A stretch of DNA of 64,000 bases from CAWUEZ02 sp963921355 (GCA_963921355.3 OZ001190.1:2728001-2792000), one strand, 5' to 3'. Numbered from the stretch's first letter, positions 26,966 to 36,897 are shown. Notes: generated from the letters alone by a model not told the origin. Translations and numbers: made by a program.

Positions 26966-28555
26966 ATGCGCGAAGTCACGGTCGGGCCGGGCACGTTTCA
27001 GAACGCATTGGACCAGGCCAAGCCCGGTGACGTTCTCATCCTGACACCCGGTCGGTACAAGAGCCCGTTCGGGCTGTCCCGCGTACATGGATCAGCACGG
27101 GCGCCGGTCGTGATCGAGGCGCGCGAACCCGGCGCGATCATCACCCAGGAGGCGCCGGCCGACGCCTACCGGCGCGAGGCCAACACGACCGCCAAAGGCC
27201 TGGAAGACCGGCGCAGGTATCCGGGTCTGTATGAGCGCATGGAGGAGGCGCAACTGGCGGTTCGGGACTGCCGGCACGTCGTGATCCGCAACCTGACCTT
27301 CGAGGAGGGCTGGCCGACTCATCTCCTGCTGAAAATGGCCCGCGACGTCACCATTCAGGATTGCCGGTTCCTCGACGGGACTTTCGCGATTGCTGCGCTC
27401 GAGCCGCAGACCAAGCGGATTCTGATTGAGGGCTGCCGATGGGTTCAGGACCGGGTGACGAACAGGATCTGGGGTGACACGCCCTGGTACCGCGTGCATG
27501 GCACCAAACTGTCGGTAGACGAGAATGGCGTGCCCTTATACCCACCGGTCGATATCGACAACGACTGGCGGCAGTTCGACGGCGACTTCTTCCGCTCGTC
27601 CGGCATCGCCGGCGGCGTGACCATCCGGCACTGCGCGATCTCCGATGCCTTCAACGCCATCCATGGCTTCAACAATGGCGGGCGCGTCGACCGCAACCTG
27701 GACTTCCATGTCCACGACTGCACGTTCGAGCGGATCCGCGACAATGTGCTGGAGCCGGAGAGGCGGGCGGCCAACTGGTGGTTCCACCACAACCACCTGG
27801 TCGACTGCCACAAGACCTGCTCGCTGACGACCAGGCACAATGCGTTCTGTCTGATCTTCTCCAACACCCAGCACTTCAGGTCGATCCAGAGCGACAGCGA
27901 TGATCCGCGCTGGTCCGGCCACCGTTCCGGTGGGATCTTCAAAGCGCCGAAGAAGCAGACCATGCCGTCCGGCCCGACCTACGTCTTCCACAACAGCCTG
28001 ATCACCCGGTCGGACTATCTGCGCAAAGGCCTTATTCCGGGCCTGATCCATGCCAACAACGTGGTGCTGCACGCGACCGATCGCGCGCAGACCCCATCGC
28101 GCAAACCGCGCGTTTTCGGAAACCCCGCCAACCCGCAGCCAACGCAACGCTTCACGACAGAGTGGGGCCGCTACGAGATCGTGTTCGACGGCGATGTGCA
28201 GGATCATCCTGACTGGCCGGGTACGCTTCGGACGCAAGGGTATGGCGACATCGGCACGAATGCCTTGGGGGCCGATCCGCGGTTTCTCGGCTGGGACCGC
28301 GCCCAGGAGCGGATCATCGACGAAGCCACGCTTTTCCACCTCCATACCGGCAGCCCGTGCCGGGACCGTGCGATCGAACTGGAGCTGAAACTGCCCTGGT
28401 TGGACGATGACGACCCCTGGATCTCGCCCGCCGGCGCCGATGTCGGTGCCTATCAGCATGCTGGGCCCGGCGCGCCGTTCCTGTTCCAGGGGCCGGCGTA
28501 TCAGGCGACGAAATGGGGACTGCCGACCACCGTGGTTCCGCCGGTGGTGGCCTGA
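26966..28555 (+). CDS. Right-handed beta-helix protein, unknown substrate
   Basis: 529 residues with a parallel beta-helix pattern. It opens with VGPGTFQNALDQAKPGDVLI, the typical cap of pectate-lyase-like folds, and continues with repeated short strands such as CRHVVIRNLTF, ARDVTIQDCRF and KRILIEGCRW. The middle holds many His and Asn (IHGFNNGGRVD, WWFHHNHLVDCHK), which could be a metal or sugar site. From the chosen start (ATG 26966, with GGGGAGG upstream) there is no signal peptide, unusual for polysaccharide lyases. It is divergent from the HisD-family gene. The enzymatic role is not recognised. Confidence 0.75.
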   Translation: MREVTVGPGTFQNALDQAKPGDVLILTPGRYKSPFGLSRVHGSARAPVVIEAREPGAIITQEAPADAYRREANTTAKGLEDRRRYPGLYERMEEAQLAVRDCRHVVIRNLTFEEGWPTHLLLKMARDVTIQDCRFLDGTFAIAALEPQTKRILIEGCRWVQDRVTNRIWGDTPWYRVHGTKLSVDENGVPLYPPVDIDNDWRQFDGDFFRSSGIAGGVTIRHCAISDAFNAIHGFNNGGRVDRNLDFHVHDCTFERIRDNVLEPERRAANWWFHHNHLVDCHKTCSLTTRHNAFCLIFSNTQHFRSIQSDSDDPRWSGHRSGGIFKAPKKQTMPSGPTYVFHNSLITRSDYLRKGLIPGLIHANNVVLHATDRAQTPSRKPRVFGNPANPQPTQRFTTEWGRYEIVFDGDVQDHPDWPGTLRTQGYGDIGTNALGADPRFLGWDRAQERIIDEATLFHLHTGSPCRDRAIELELKLPWLDDDDPWISPAGADVGAYQHAGPGAPFLFQGPAYQATKWGLPTTVVPPVVA

Positions 28556-28853
28556 CGACCAACCCTCTCCGGTCTTTCTGGTCTGGCATTCGCGTCGTGT
28601 GGCTGGCCCTGTTGACAGGCTGAGCGCGCGCCGGAGTCACTTTTTTCGGCTCTGAGTGCCGAATTAACGCTTGGTTAACGCCGGTCTAACGGCGGGCACC
28701 TTTTGCTCTTCCTACAACAACCACGCCGGCCCGAAGACGAACTCTCACGCATGTCGACACGGGGCCGGAGCGACGGACCGCAGCCTTACAGGCGGCCCAC
28801 GGCGTGCGCACTCGCTCGTCGACCAGCAAGCGTGTGGATAGGGGGAACGATCC
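28556..28853. promoter_or_regulatory. Leader region of the RTX gene
   Basis: 298 bases without a gene. It is richer in A and T around 28640-28690 than its neighbours, with a lone TTGACA at 28612-28617 and a CtrA-type site at 28664. The remaining 160 bases before the RTX start show only the ribosome site GGGGGAA (28845-28850 region). Confidence 0.5.
28664..28690. promoter_or_regulatory. CtrA box, triple half-site
   Basis: TTAACGCTTGGTTAAC at 28664-28679 is a perfect match to the alphaproteobacterial CtrA consensus TTAA-N7-TTAAC. A third, one-mismatch half-site CTAAC follows at 28686-28690, again seven bases after TTAA, so three half-sites lie 11 bases apart on one face of the helix. Position is about 165-190 bases upstream of the RTX gene start. 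Confidence 0.65.
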
Positions 28854-28967
28854 ATGGCTGACAAAATCACTGGCAGCAATTCCGACGACACCATTCTTGG
28901 CGGCAACGGCAACGACGATCTTCGGGGGCGGGCTGGCAACGACCTGGTTGAAGGCGGCGAGGGCAAT

Positions 28968-29089
28968 GACCGACTGCGCGGTGAGGACGGTAACGACACG
29001 TTGGTCGGCGGTGCCGGCGACGACACCTTGCAGGGCGGTGCGGGCGACGACCTGATCATCGCCAGCGACGGCGTCGACGATGTTCGGGG
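28968..29089 (+). repeat. 122-bp perfect direct repeat, copy 1
   Basis: Identical over 122 bases to 29391-29512, offset 423 bases (141 codons, in frame). Encodes RTX nonapeptides LRGEDGNDTLVGGAGDDTLQ and following. The identity even at third codon positions indicates recent duplication or gene conversion. Confidence 0.9.
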
Positions 29090-29390
29090 CGGTTCCGGTA
29101 CGGACACCCTGGCGGCGGCGGAGGGCAGCCAAGGGCTGACCCTGTCGTATTTCCGGCGGGGCGACTCCATCGAGGTAGTCGACGCCAAGGGCGGTCTGAT
29201 TGCCGGAACCGACTCGAACAACAAGCTGGACTTCACATCGAGCAGCGTCCTGGCGTCGGCGATCGACGGTGGCGCCGGCCATGACACGATCCGGGGCAGT
29301 GCTGCCGCTGACGCCATTCTGGGCGGTGAGGGCAACGACGACCTGCGGGGCGGTGACGGCGGTGACCGGCTGGAGGGCGGAACCGGCAAC

Positions 29391-29512
29391 GACCGACTGC
29401 GCGGTGAGGACGGTAACGACACGTTGGTCGGCGGTGCCGGCGACGACACCTTGCAGGGCGGTGCGGGCGACGACCTGATCATCGCCAGCGACGGCGTCGA
29501 CGATGTTCGGGG
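29391..29512 (+). repeat. 122-bp perfect direct repeat, copy 2
   Basis: Second copy of the 122-base unit at 28968-29089 within the RTX gene; flanks diverge immediately on both sides. Confidence 0.9.
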
Positions 29513-31355
29513 TGGAGTCGGTGCAGACTCCCTGCAACTCGCCGGTTCCTATGCCGAGTACGAGATCGAGAAGACCGGCAACGGCCGGTTCACGATCACC
29601 GACACGGTCGCTGGGCGGGACGGTGTCAGCGTTACCCGAAGCATCGAGTCCTTCGCCTTCTCGGATGTGACGCTGTCGGCGGACGAACTCCTCGACTTCA
29701 ACGGTCCTTCCGGAGCGACCGAAGGGGACGACCTGCTGGTCGGCGATGCCGGCGCCAATCTGATCTCGGCCCTCGGCGGCAACGATACGGTCCTGGGCGA
29801 CGCCGGAAACGACACGCTGAACGGCGGCTCGGGTGCCGACATCCTCAGCGGCGGCGAGGGCACCGATTTGCTCGACGGGGGCGACGGCGCGGACACGCTG
29901 TTCAGCGGCGCCGGCGACGATACGGTGAACGGTGGGACCGGCGACGATCGGCTGGTCTCTGACGGATCAGGCTCCCAGGCTTTCGACGGCGGAGCGGGCA
30001 ACGACACGTTCCAGATCGACTTCTCGGTGTTCTCCCTGCCGGCCGATTTTGTCTACCAGGGCAACCTGGCGACCGGCTATTCCGGCCGCCTGGGAGACCC
30101 GACCCGGTCCGACAGCCTGGTGAACATCGAGAACATCGATGTCTCGAGCGCCAGCAACGCGGCGGAACTGACAGGGAACAGTGCCGACAACATTCTCATC
30201 GGCGGTTCCGGCAACGATACGCTGGACGGCGGTCAGGGCGACGACACCCTGACCGGAAACACCGGGGGCGATCTGTTCGTCTGGCGGGCGGGCGATGGCA
30301 ACGACGTGGTGATCCAGGATGTGGTCGACGACGGGGCCGAGGACGGTGTCCGGGTCGACGGGTCGTACTACGACGCCAACTGGTACCGCGACGGCGACGA
30401 TCTGGTCATCAGCGTCGCCGATGGTCCGCGCTACGACCCGGTCCCGGGGGCGGGCGAGATCCGCGTGGCCGGTCAGTATTCCGGTACGGGCGATGCGGTC
30501 GACTATTTCGAGATCGATGCCTCGTTCAACGACTTCTACACCGATCCGGCGGCGCCCAACGGCGGCCCGTCCCGGTTCCTGACCCCCTCCGGCACGACCG
30601 GAACCAATCAGGCCTTCTACACCGAGATCATCCAGGGCGGTAACGACGCCGACGTTCTCCAGGGTTTCGGTGGATACCTCGACTATCTCTACGGCAACGG
30701 CGGGAACGACCGGATCCTCGGGTCGAGTGACAGTGACCGGATGCGCGGGGGCACCGGCGACGACACGCTGACCGGCGGCGACGGCAGCGACAACCTGCGC
30801 GGCGATGAAGGCAACGACGTGCTCGATGGCGGCGCGGGGGTCGACGAGGTCGACTACCGCTTCACCGACGACTTCGGGAACGACGGAATCGGCGTCACGG
30901 TCGACCTGCGGCTGCAGGGCACCGTGCAGGATGTGGGTGACGGCGAAGGCGCGGATCTGCTGACCGGTTTCGAGCGGCTGGTCGGCTCCTTCCAGAGCGA
31001 TGAGTTGCATGGCGACGAAGCCGCCAACCGGGTGCGGGGCAGCTTCGGCGACGATCTGATCTTCGGCCATGGCGGCGACGATCAGCTGCGCGGCGAAGAC
31101 GGCAACGACACGGTGTTCGGAGGGTCGGGCAACGACAACCTGATCGGCAGTGCCGGCAGCGACAGCCTGGTAGGCGGTGAGGGCTTCGACCGGGTGTCGT
31201 ACTGGGGCCGCACCCAGGGCGAGTTCGACATCCGCCAGGTTGCAGCGGGGGCGTTCGAGGTCGAGGACCTCGGCACCGGAGAGATCGATCGCCTGGAGAG
31301 CGTCGAGGCCATCAGCTTTAACGACGCGTTCCTGAACCTGGCGCCCGAGGTGTTC

Positions 31356-32890
31356 GACAACGGCGGCGGCGACTACTTCGTCGGTGGCACCTTGTTCGAC
31401 GACACCATCATCGGAGTGACCGGCGCGATCCGGAACTTCATCGACGGCCGGGAAGGCAATGACAGCCTGGTGGGGGTGCTGAGTCCGACGGGCTGCGCGG
31501 CGGTGCCGGAAACGACACGCTGGTCGGCGGTGGCAATGCGGGCAACCACCCGCAGAACTTCCTCGACGACGCCTCCTACGCTGGGGTGCGCAGCGGATAC
31601 ACCGTCTCGGCGAACGGCGACGGGACTTTCACGGTCGTCGATATCGATCTCAGCGACGGCGACGACGGCACCGACCTGCTGGTCGACATCGAGGCGATCA
31701 GCTTCGCCGACGCCTTCATCAACATTCAGCCCTCGGTGTTCGAGAACGCCCCGGGCGATCTGTTCGTCAACGGAACGCCGTTCGACGACACTCTGACCGT
31801 TCCCGAGGGCGCGTTCCAGACCGGCTTCAACGGTGGGGAAGGCAACGACAGCATCATCGGCAGCGAGAAGGTCGAGTTCTTCAATAGTGAACCGGGCAAC
31901 GAAACTTTCGTCGGTGGCGGCAACGACGGAACCCATCCCCAGGGCTTCCTCGATACCGTGAACTACCAGGGTGCGCGGTCCGACTATGTGATCAACAGGG
32001 TTTCGGACGACACCTTCACGGTGACCGACCTGAACCTGTCGAACGGCGATGACGGCACCGACACCCTGATCAACCTCCAGGCGATCGGCTTCAGTGACGA
32101 CTTCATCGACCTGCAGCCCAGGGTCACCGATAACGGCGGCGGTGACTACTTCATCGGCGGCACGCCGTTCGACGACACGATCACCGGGGTGACCGGCGCG
32201 ATCCGCAATTCGATCGACGGCCGAGAGGGCAACGACAGCCTGGTTGGCGGTGCGGAGTCCGACGGGCTGCGCGGCGGTGCCGGCAACGACACCCTGATCG
32301 GCGGTGGCAACGCGGGCAACCACCCGCAAGGCTTCCTGGACGACGCCCAATACAGTGGCGTGCGTGCCGGATACTCGGTGACGGCGAACGGCGACGGAAC
32401 GTTCACGGTCGTCGATACCGATCTCAGTGACGGGGACGAAGGCACGGACCTGCTGATCGATATCGAGGCCATCAACTTCACCGACGAGTTCGTCCGTCTG
32501 CAGCCGTCGGTGTTCGAGAACGCTCCGGGTGACTTCTTCGTCAACGGCACCGAGTTCGACGACACGCTGAGCGCGCCGGCGGGTGCGTTCCAGACCGGCT
32601 TCGACGGCGGCGAAGGCAACGACAGCATGATCGGCGGCCTGGGTGTGGACTTCTTCCAGGGTGAGCCAGGTAACGACACCTTCGACGGCGTTGGCAATGA
32701 CGGCACCCATCCGCAAGGGTTCCTCGACACCGTCAACTACCAGGAGGTGATCGCGGATTACGACATCACCCAGGTGAACGCGAACACCTACACGGTCACC
32801 GACCTCAATCCGACGAACGGCGATGACGGGACCGACACGCTGGTCAGCCTGCAGGGGATCGGGTTCACCGACGATTTCCTGCTGCTGTAG
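31356..32890 (+). repeat. Tandem 774-bp coding repeat of the RTX protein
   Basis: Two adjacent units begin at 31356 and 32129 (GAC/GAT AAC GGC GGC GG). The offset is 773 bases as sequenced and would be 774 (258 codons) with the missing base restored. Units share DNGGGDYF, DDTI-GVTGAIRN-IDGREGN, NGDGTFTVVD, QPSVFENAPGD and HPQGFLDTVNYQ. The second unit is cut short by the stop. Confidence 0.85.
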
Positions 32891-32900
32891 CGACCACACG

Positions 32901-32944
32901 TGCGCGAGCGATCACACCAAACGCCAGAAAGGCGCGCTCGCGCA
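32901..32944 (+). terminator. Nested hairpin after the RTX gene
   Basis: TGCGCGAGCG (32901-32910) pairs perfectly with CGCTCGCGCA (32935-32944), and the loop contains a second hairpin CGCC-AGAAA-GGCG (32922-32934). It begins 11 bases after the RTX stop. No T run follows, so termination strength is uncertain. Confidence 0.6.
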
Positions 32945-33004
32945 GGCCGCTCCAAACATGCAGGCAGTTCTAGAGAACCTTTTGATATGGAGAGGAGAAG
33001 CACC

Positions 33005-33949
33005 ATGAGAAGCGCGTTGATCGCATTCGCCGGCCTGGCTGTTGCCGGGTGCGAGACTCTGCCCGATGTCTCCTATCGGGTCGCGACCAGCCCGGGCGTT
33101 CCGGCGACCCCCGAGATCACGTCCTATGCGATGCAGGAGACGACGCTCGCGTTCTCCGCGGGCGATGAGGGAAAGGTCGGGGTTGCGGCCGGCAGGACTG
33201 AATTCCAGGGCGCCCGGATCCAGATGCTTGACTCGACGAGCGCGGGGGTCGACCCGAATATTGGCGTCGTCAACTACGACAACACCGACATTCCGAAAGA
33301 GATCACAGTCAAGGTTGAGGACGGCCGCAAAGAACTCGTCGAGAATATCGGTGGGCTAATTACAACCGCGGTCGGCGTTGCCAAGGTCGCTTTCTCGGCT
33401 AGCGGTGTCGTGGTGCCGACCAATCAAGTCGAGATTACTGTTCCAAGCAAATTCAACCTGTCGGAAATGATCGCCGATGGTGAGCGAGCGGAACACAAAT
33501 ATCCACCCGAGAAATCGAAAAAGGCTGATAAGAAAAAGGCTGATGAATCTTCCACCGATAAGAAAAGCGAAGCTCCAGCACCGATCCGGGTGGTGTTCGG
33601 GCCGGTGCCGGTGGACGCGATCGAACGCGGGAAACTGGCGGAGCAGAAAGCCGGGTCTTACTTCTACTACGCTGCCTGCCGAACCGCCGATGTCGGCTTC
33701 AGATACAATGGTGTCGACCAGCAAACGTCATTGAAGGTCAGTGATCCGAACTTCCTGCAACGGGTGCGCTTGCCCTATGACGGCAAGGTCACGATGCACT
33801 CGCAGTGCGGCGCCTCGGTCACCGGCAAACTCAAAGGCGCTGACGGTGCGGAAATCGCTCTCATCCAGGCGTTGATCGAGCAGGCCAACGCGGTCAAGGA
33901 AGCGATCGAGAAGGATGAGGACAGCGGTGAGGAAGGCGGGTCGTCATGA
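33005..33949 (+). CDS. Predicted lipoprotein, unknown function
   Basis: 314 residues. The N-terminus MRSALIAFAGLAVAGC has a lipobox LAVAGC with lipidated Cys16, so the protein is probably membrane-anchored and exported. A middle linker rich in Lys, Asp and Ser (KKADKKKADESS) follows a hydrophobic glycine/valine segment (GGLITTAVGVAKVAFSASGV). The C-terminal part has FYYAACRTADVGFRYNG. The start at 33005 is set by GGAGAGGAGAAG just upstream. It overlaps the protease gene by ATGA. The DNA here is richer in A and T than the neighbourhood. No family was recognised. Confidence 0.75.
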   Translation: MRSALIAFAGLAVAGCETLPDVSYRVATSPGVPATPEITSYAMQETTLAFSAGDEGKVGVAAGRTEFQGARIQMLDSTSAGVDPNIGVVNYDNTDIPKEITVKVEDGRKELVENIGGLITTAVGVAKVAFSASGVVVPTNQVEITVPSKFNLSEMIADGERAEHKYPPEKSKKADKKKADESSTDKKSEAPAPIRVVFGPVPVDAIERGKLAEQKAGSYFYYAACRTADVGFRYNGVDQQTSLKVSDPNFLQRVRLPYDGKVTMHSQCGASVTGKLKGADGAEIALIQALIEQANAVKEAIEKDEDSGEEGGSS

Positions 33950-35412
33950 CCCGTTCGTGCAGGCGCTTCGCGTCGGGGAGGACAGTTCCTGTCCTCCCAC
34001 GGCACCGACGCATCGCCTGGTCGGTCCTTGTTGCCCCGCTCGTGATCGCCTTCCAGTTCGGCGCGGTCGGCGGACCGGCGTTGGCCCAAGCCGCCGTCGA
34101 ACCGGTGATCACGGTTGTCGACACGTCGGCGAGCGTGCGCCTGGAGGTCCAGGGGCGCGATCCCGTGGTCCTTTCGGACCCGAGCGCCGCGTCGGGCAGT
34201 CTCTCGGGCACCGAGAGCAGCGAGTGCGCCGACTACGGGCGGGCGAGTTTCGCGCGGGGATCCGCTGACACTGCACTGCAGACAAGCGAGCCCACGCGTA
34301 TCCGTCTCTCGCTGCGCTCCAATCTTTCGGTCAACGGCGGGCACTTCCGGACCTGCGGGACCTGTTTCCAGAACAAGTGTCTGGCGATCCACGGGAACGA
34401 TACCAAGGCCCGGGCATCGAGCCGTCTGGCCGCGACCCTGCGGGTGGCGCTTCCCGATGTCGAGCGTCCAGGGAGCTGGTATCTCGAGACTAACCTGAGC
34501 AATCCCGACCCGAGCCTGAAGATCAGCCTGATAGGCCCCGACGGCAGCGAGGTGGCTCCGCTGGCGGACGACAGCAAACGATACGTGCTGGCCGGGCGGG
34601 CCCGCGACGAGTTCTTCGTCAATGTGGCCTGGTCACAGGATGCCGAGAACGAAGGCGGGTGCTGCAATGACACCACGGAGGGCGCGATCGCGCTGACGGC
34701 GCGTCTCGAACCCGGGCCGCAGCTCTACGCGGCGGGCGTTGAACCGTTTATTGTCGGCGGAAAACCAACCCCAGCCTTTCAATCGGTTGGCGCCCTTCGC
34801 CTCGACGGCCTGTCCCATTGCACCGGCACCCTCGTCAGCGATCGCACGATCCTGACGGCGGCCCATTGCGTCGCCGGCTACGAAGATCACATCGCCGATG
34901 GGCGGATGAGCTTTTCGATCGGACGCAGCGTCGACGATCCCCAAGCTGTGAAGCCTATCATCGGGTCCGACTATCCGAGGAATACGCCGGCGGGGTTCAA
35001 GTACAACCATGCCACCCTGGAGGATGATGTCGGCCTCGTCTTCGTGGAGGCGCCCTTCGACGGACTCCGGCCTGCGAATCTGCATAGCGGTCAGCCCCGG
35101 TGGGATGCTTTCGCCGACAACCCGCTGACCTTCGTCGGCTACGGGTACAACAGGATCCAGGGGGACCTTGTCGGGGTCGGGGTCAAGCGAGAAGCGTCCT
35201 GGACGGTCGACGAGGTTCACAACCGAACCGTGAGGTGGAGTTTTTCCGAGCGATCGACCTGCAAAGCCGACAGCGGTGGGCCCGCCTTCTACATTCGGGC
35301 GACAAGCATGCTGCTGGTAGCGGTGACGTCCTCGGGCAATGCCGCCTGTACGCAAGGAACGAATATGCGCGTCGATTCGTACCTGCCCTGGATCGAAACC
35401 CGGCTGCGCTGA
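33946..35412 (+). CDS. Secreted trypsin-like serine protease
   Basis: 488 residues. Residues 1-48 form a long Arg-rich signal sequence ending ALAQA. Residues 49-260 are an unrecognised domain with paired cysteines (CGTCFQNKC). A chymotrypsin-fold domain starts at about FIVGGKPT (residue 267), with the catalytic triad His307 in LTAAHC, Asp361 in LEDDVGLVF and Ser443 in CKADSGGPAF. It overlaps the lipoprotein gene by four bases, so the two are co-translated; they may work together at the cell surface. The IVGG-like start of the domain suggests zymogen activation by cleavage. Confidence 0.85.
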   Translation: MTRSCRRFASGRTVPVLPRHRRIAWSVLVAPLVIAFQFGAVGGPALAQAAVEPVITVVDTSASVRLEVQGRDPVVLSDPSAASGSLSGTESSECADYGRASFARGSADTALQTSEPTRIRLSLRSNLSVNGGHFRTCGTCFQNKCLAIHGNDTKARASSRLAATLRVALPDVERPGSWYLETNLSNPDPSLKISLIGPDGSEVAPLADDSKRYVLAGRARDEFFVNVAWSQDAENEGGCCNDTTEGAIALTARLEPGPQLYAAGVEPFIVGGKPTPAFQSVGALRLDGLSHCTGTLVSDRTILTAAHCVAGYEDHIADGRMSFSIGRSVDDPQAVKPIIGSDYPRNTPAGFKYNHATLEDDVGLVFVEAPFDGLRPANLHSGQPRWDAFADNPLTFVGYGYNRIQGDLVGVGVKREASWTVDEVHNRTVRWSFSERSTCKADSGGPAFYIRATSMLLVAVTSSGNAACTQGTNMRVDSYLPWIETRLR

Positions 35413-35519
35413 GTGAGGCGTTGTTGAGCGCAAGACTTGTAGAGCGAGGGTGACCGTGGCGCAAAGGTTGTGCCGCATCGGAGACTCTTGCCAAACTTGG
35501 GCTGTCGGGGGAGGGGAAG

Positions 35520-36230
35520 ATGGTCAGAGTTCCAAAGTCAATTCTGAGTTCAAGAAAAGGCCTTGGGATCCGCAAGTCGTCGGGTCTCGAGAGCGCTGAA
35601 AAGTACTTGGGGCGTGGCCCGAACAAGTCATGGGCTCTTCCGGTGTCACCCGCTCCGGAATCGACGTCGCCCCGGTTCGTGCTGCCGCACTTCAAGGGGC
35701 AGCACCAAGTCTATGACCGTTGGTGCTGGGCGGCTGTCGGGTCCATCATCAGTCACTACTACTACGATCGGGCGGGTCGACCGGCTGGGATGCGTCCCTG
35801 GTCCCAGTGTCAGGTCGCGAACATCCGGTTTGGGGCGGGGGAAGGGGTTGATTGCTGCAATCCGACGTCGCCGCAGATGGAGGAGCGGTGCAACGAAGAG
35901 CATGTCCTGAGCGAAGCCCTGAAAGCGGTCGGCCATCCGCATGAGTATCCCGACCGGCCGCCCATCCAGAGTTTCAATCTTATCGCCTAACAGATCGGCG
36001 GCAGTCGGCACCCGGTGCCGATCAGGACACGCCTGAAGTATCGGCTTGAGAACAAGCCGCTGTTTCATTTCTTCGTCCTTTACGGATACCACTATACGAA
36101 GCAGCACTACATCGCCTGGGATCCAAACGGTTACTACACCCAGCCGGGCTCGTTCTATCGGGGCAACATCCTTCGCGCCCTTCGTTCGGACCAATGGACG
36201 CACACCTACTTCAAGATCACCGGGCCTTGA
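35520..36230 (+). pseudogene. Papain-like C70 (AvrRpt2-type) protease with in-frame stop
   Basis: The first part (35520-35990, 156 residues) has the catalytic Cys69 in DRWCWAAVGS and QCQVANIRF with a DCC motif, typical of the C70/papain-like family. A TAA at 35988 interrupts it. The same frame continues without another stop to 36230 with QIGGSRHPVPIR, the catalytic His in KQHYIAWDPNG (codon 196) and the family end WTHTYFK. The stop therefore separates Cys from His, and the product as sequenced should be inactive. A single C-to-T change in CAA would produce it. No secretion signal is evident at the N-terminus. Confidence 0.78.
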
Positions 36231-36265
36231 GCCAGGTGGAAAAGAACCGGCGATAGGAGCCCGCC

Positions 36266-36853
36266 ATGCCTCTCTTGCCCGAAGTCGTGCCGGATGATGT
36301 CCTGGGTGGACTCGTCGACGAAGTGCAGCAGCTTGTCGACGACGACAGTCTGCTCCTGCCCGGACTTGATGAAATTGATCCTGAAGGCCTGAGCGTTGCG
36401 TTCTGGCACAGCGCGGTTGAGATCGACCTCGCCGATGGCGTTCCTGACGGGGATTACCTGGCGCAGGCGCAGCCGGACGGCCGGCGTGCCGTGTTGATCG
36501 ATGATCAGAGTGATCGGGTGCTGGCCTTGCTCGATCTGGATCCGAATCAGCGTATCAGGGCCATGATCGCTGGCCCTCTGCTGGACGCTTTCGTCGACGC
36601 GATCGGCGTCGCCGAGGACCGGTTAGCACGAGAAGCCCAACCCTATCGTGCGGTCTGGCTGGCGGAGATGCGCGCAGTCATCTCATCGTACCATTCGGCA
36701 GCCTGCGTGGCCGCGAGCGAGCCGGGCTCACTGGCGTCGTTTCGCCGGATGCATTTCGCGACTCGCTCGCCAGGTTGGCCAAAGTCCAGCCCGATGTGCG
36801 GTCGCCGGAGTTCGGCGCCTGATAGTGATATCGGCCGGGAGCTTTCCGGCTGA
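36266..36853 (+). CDS. Unknown acidic protein, partner of the C70 gene
   Basis: 195 residues, acidic in its first half (VPDDVLGGLVDEVQQLVDDD), with AVLIDDQSDRVLALLDLDP. No family was recognised. It starts 35 bases after the C70 gene end, with AGGAG upstream. After residue 145 or so the composition changes: the minus-one frame over 36720-36822 reads as a more natural protein end (SPDAFRDSLARLAK, then VRSPEFGA and TGA), so the true C-terminus may lie in that frame and a frameshift is possible. Function unknown; it could be an immunity or chaperone partner, which is speculation. Confidence 0.55.
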   Translation: MPLLPEVVPDDVLGGLVDEVQQLVDDDSLLLPGLDEIDPEGLSVAFWHSAVEIDLADGVPDGDYLAQAQPDGRRAVLIDDQSDRVLALLDLDPNQRIRAMIAGPLLDAFVDAIGVAEDRLAREAQPYRAVWLAEMRAVISSYHSAACVAASEPGSLASFRRMHFATRSPGWPKSSPMCGRRSSAPDSDIGRELSG

Positions 36854-36897
36854 TCGAGTGCGCATTCAAGCGTTAACCGAGCTATAGGAGGGGGATC

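Larger units (their letters stand above)
28854..32890 (+). pseudogene. Large RTX (calcium-binding repeat) protein, frameshifted
   Basis: A secreted or surface RTX protein, probably exported by a type I system. The first reading frame starts at ATG 28854 with ITGSNSDDTILGGNGNDDL and carries many GGxGxDxLx nonapeptides. It leaves frame at about 31472, where a G5 run lacks one base compared with the homologous second repeat unit near 32250. Reading resumes in another frame to TAG at 32888. With one base restored the product would be about 1345 residues, ending in two tandem units of about 258 residues (VFENAPGD, GAFQTGF, GTHPQGFLDTVNYQ, TVTDLN-NGDDGTDTL). As sequenced the first frame ends at 31796 after about 100 out-of-frame residues. 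No T1SS genes are in the window. Confidence 0.85.

Noticed and set aside
28900..31200. CRISPR-like spacing in the RTX region
   Set aside because: The repetition is a coding nonapeptide period within an open frame, with variable unit sequences and no spacers.
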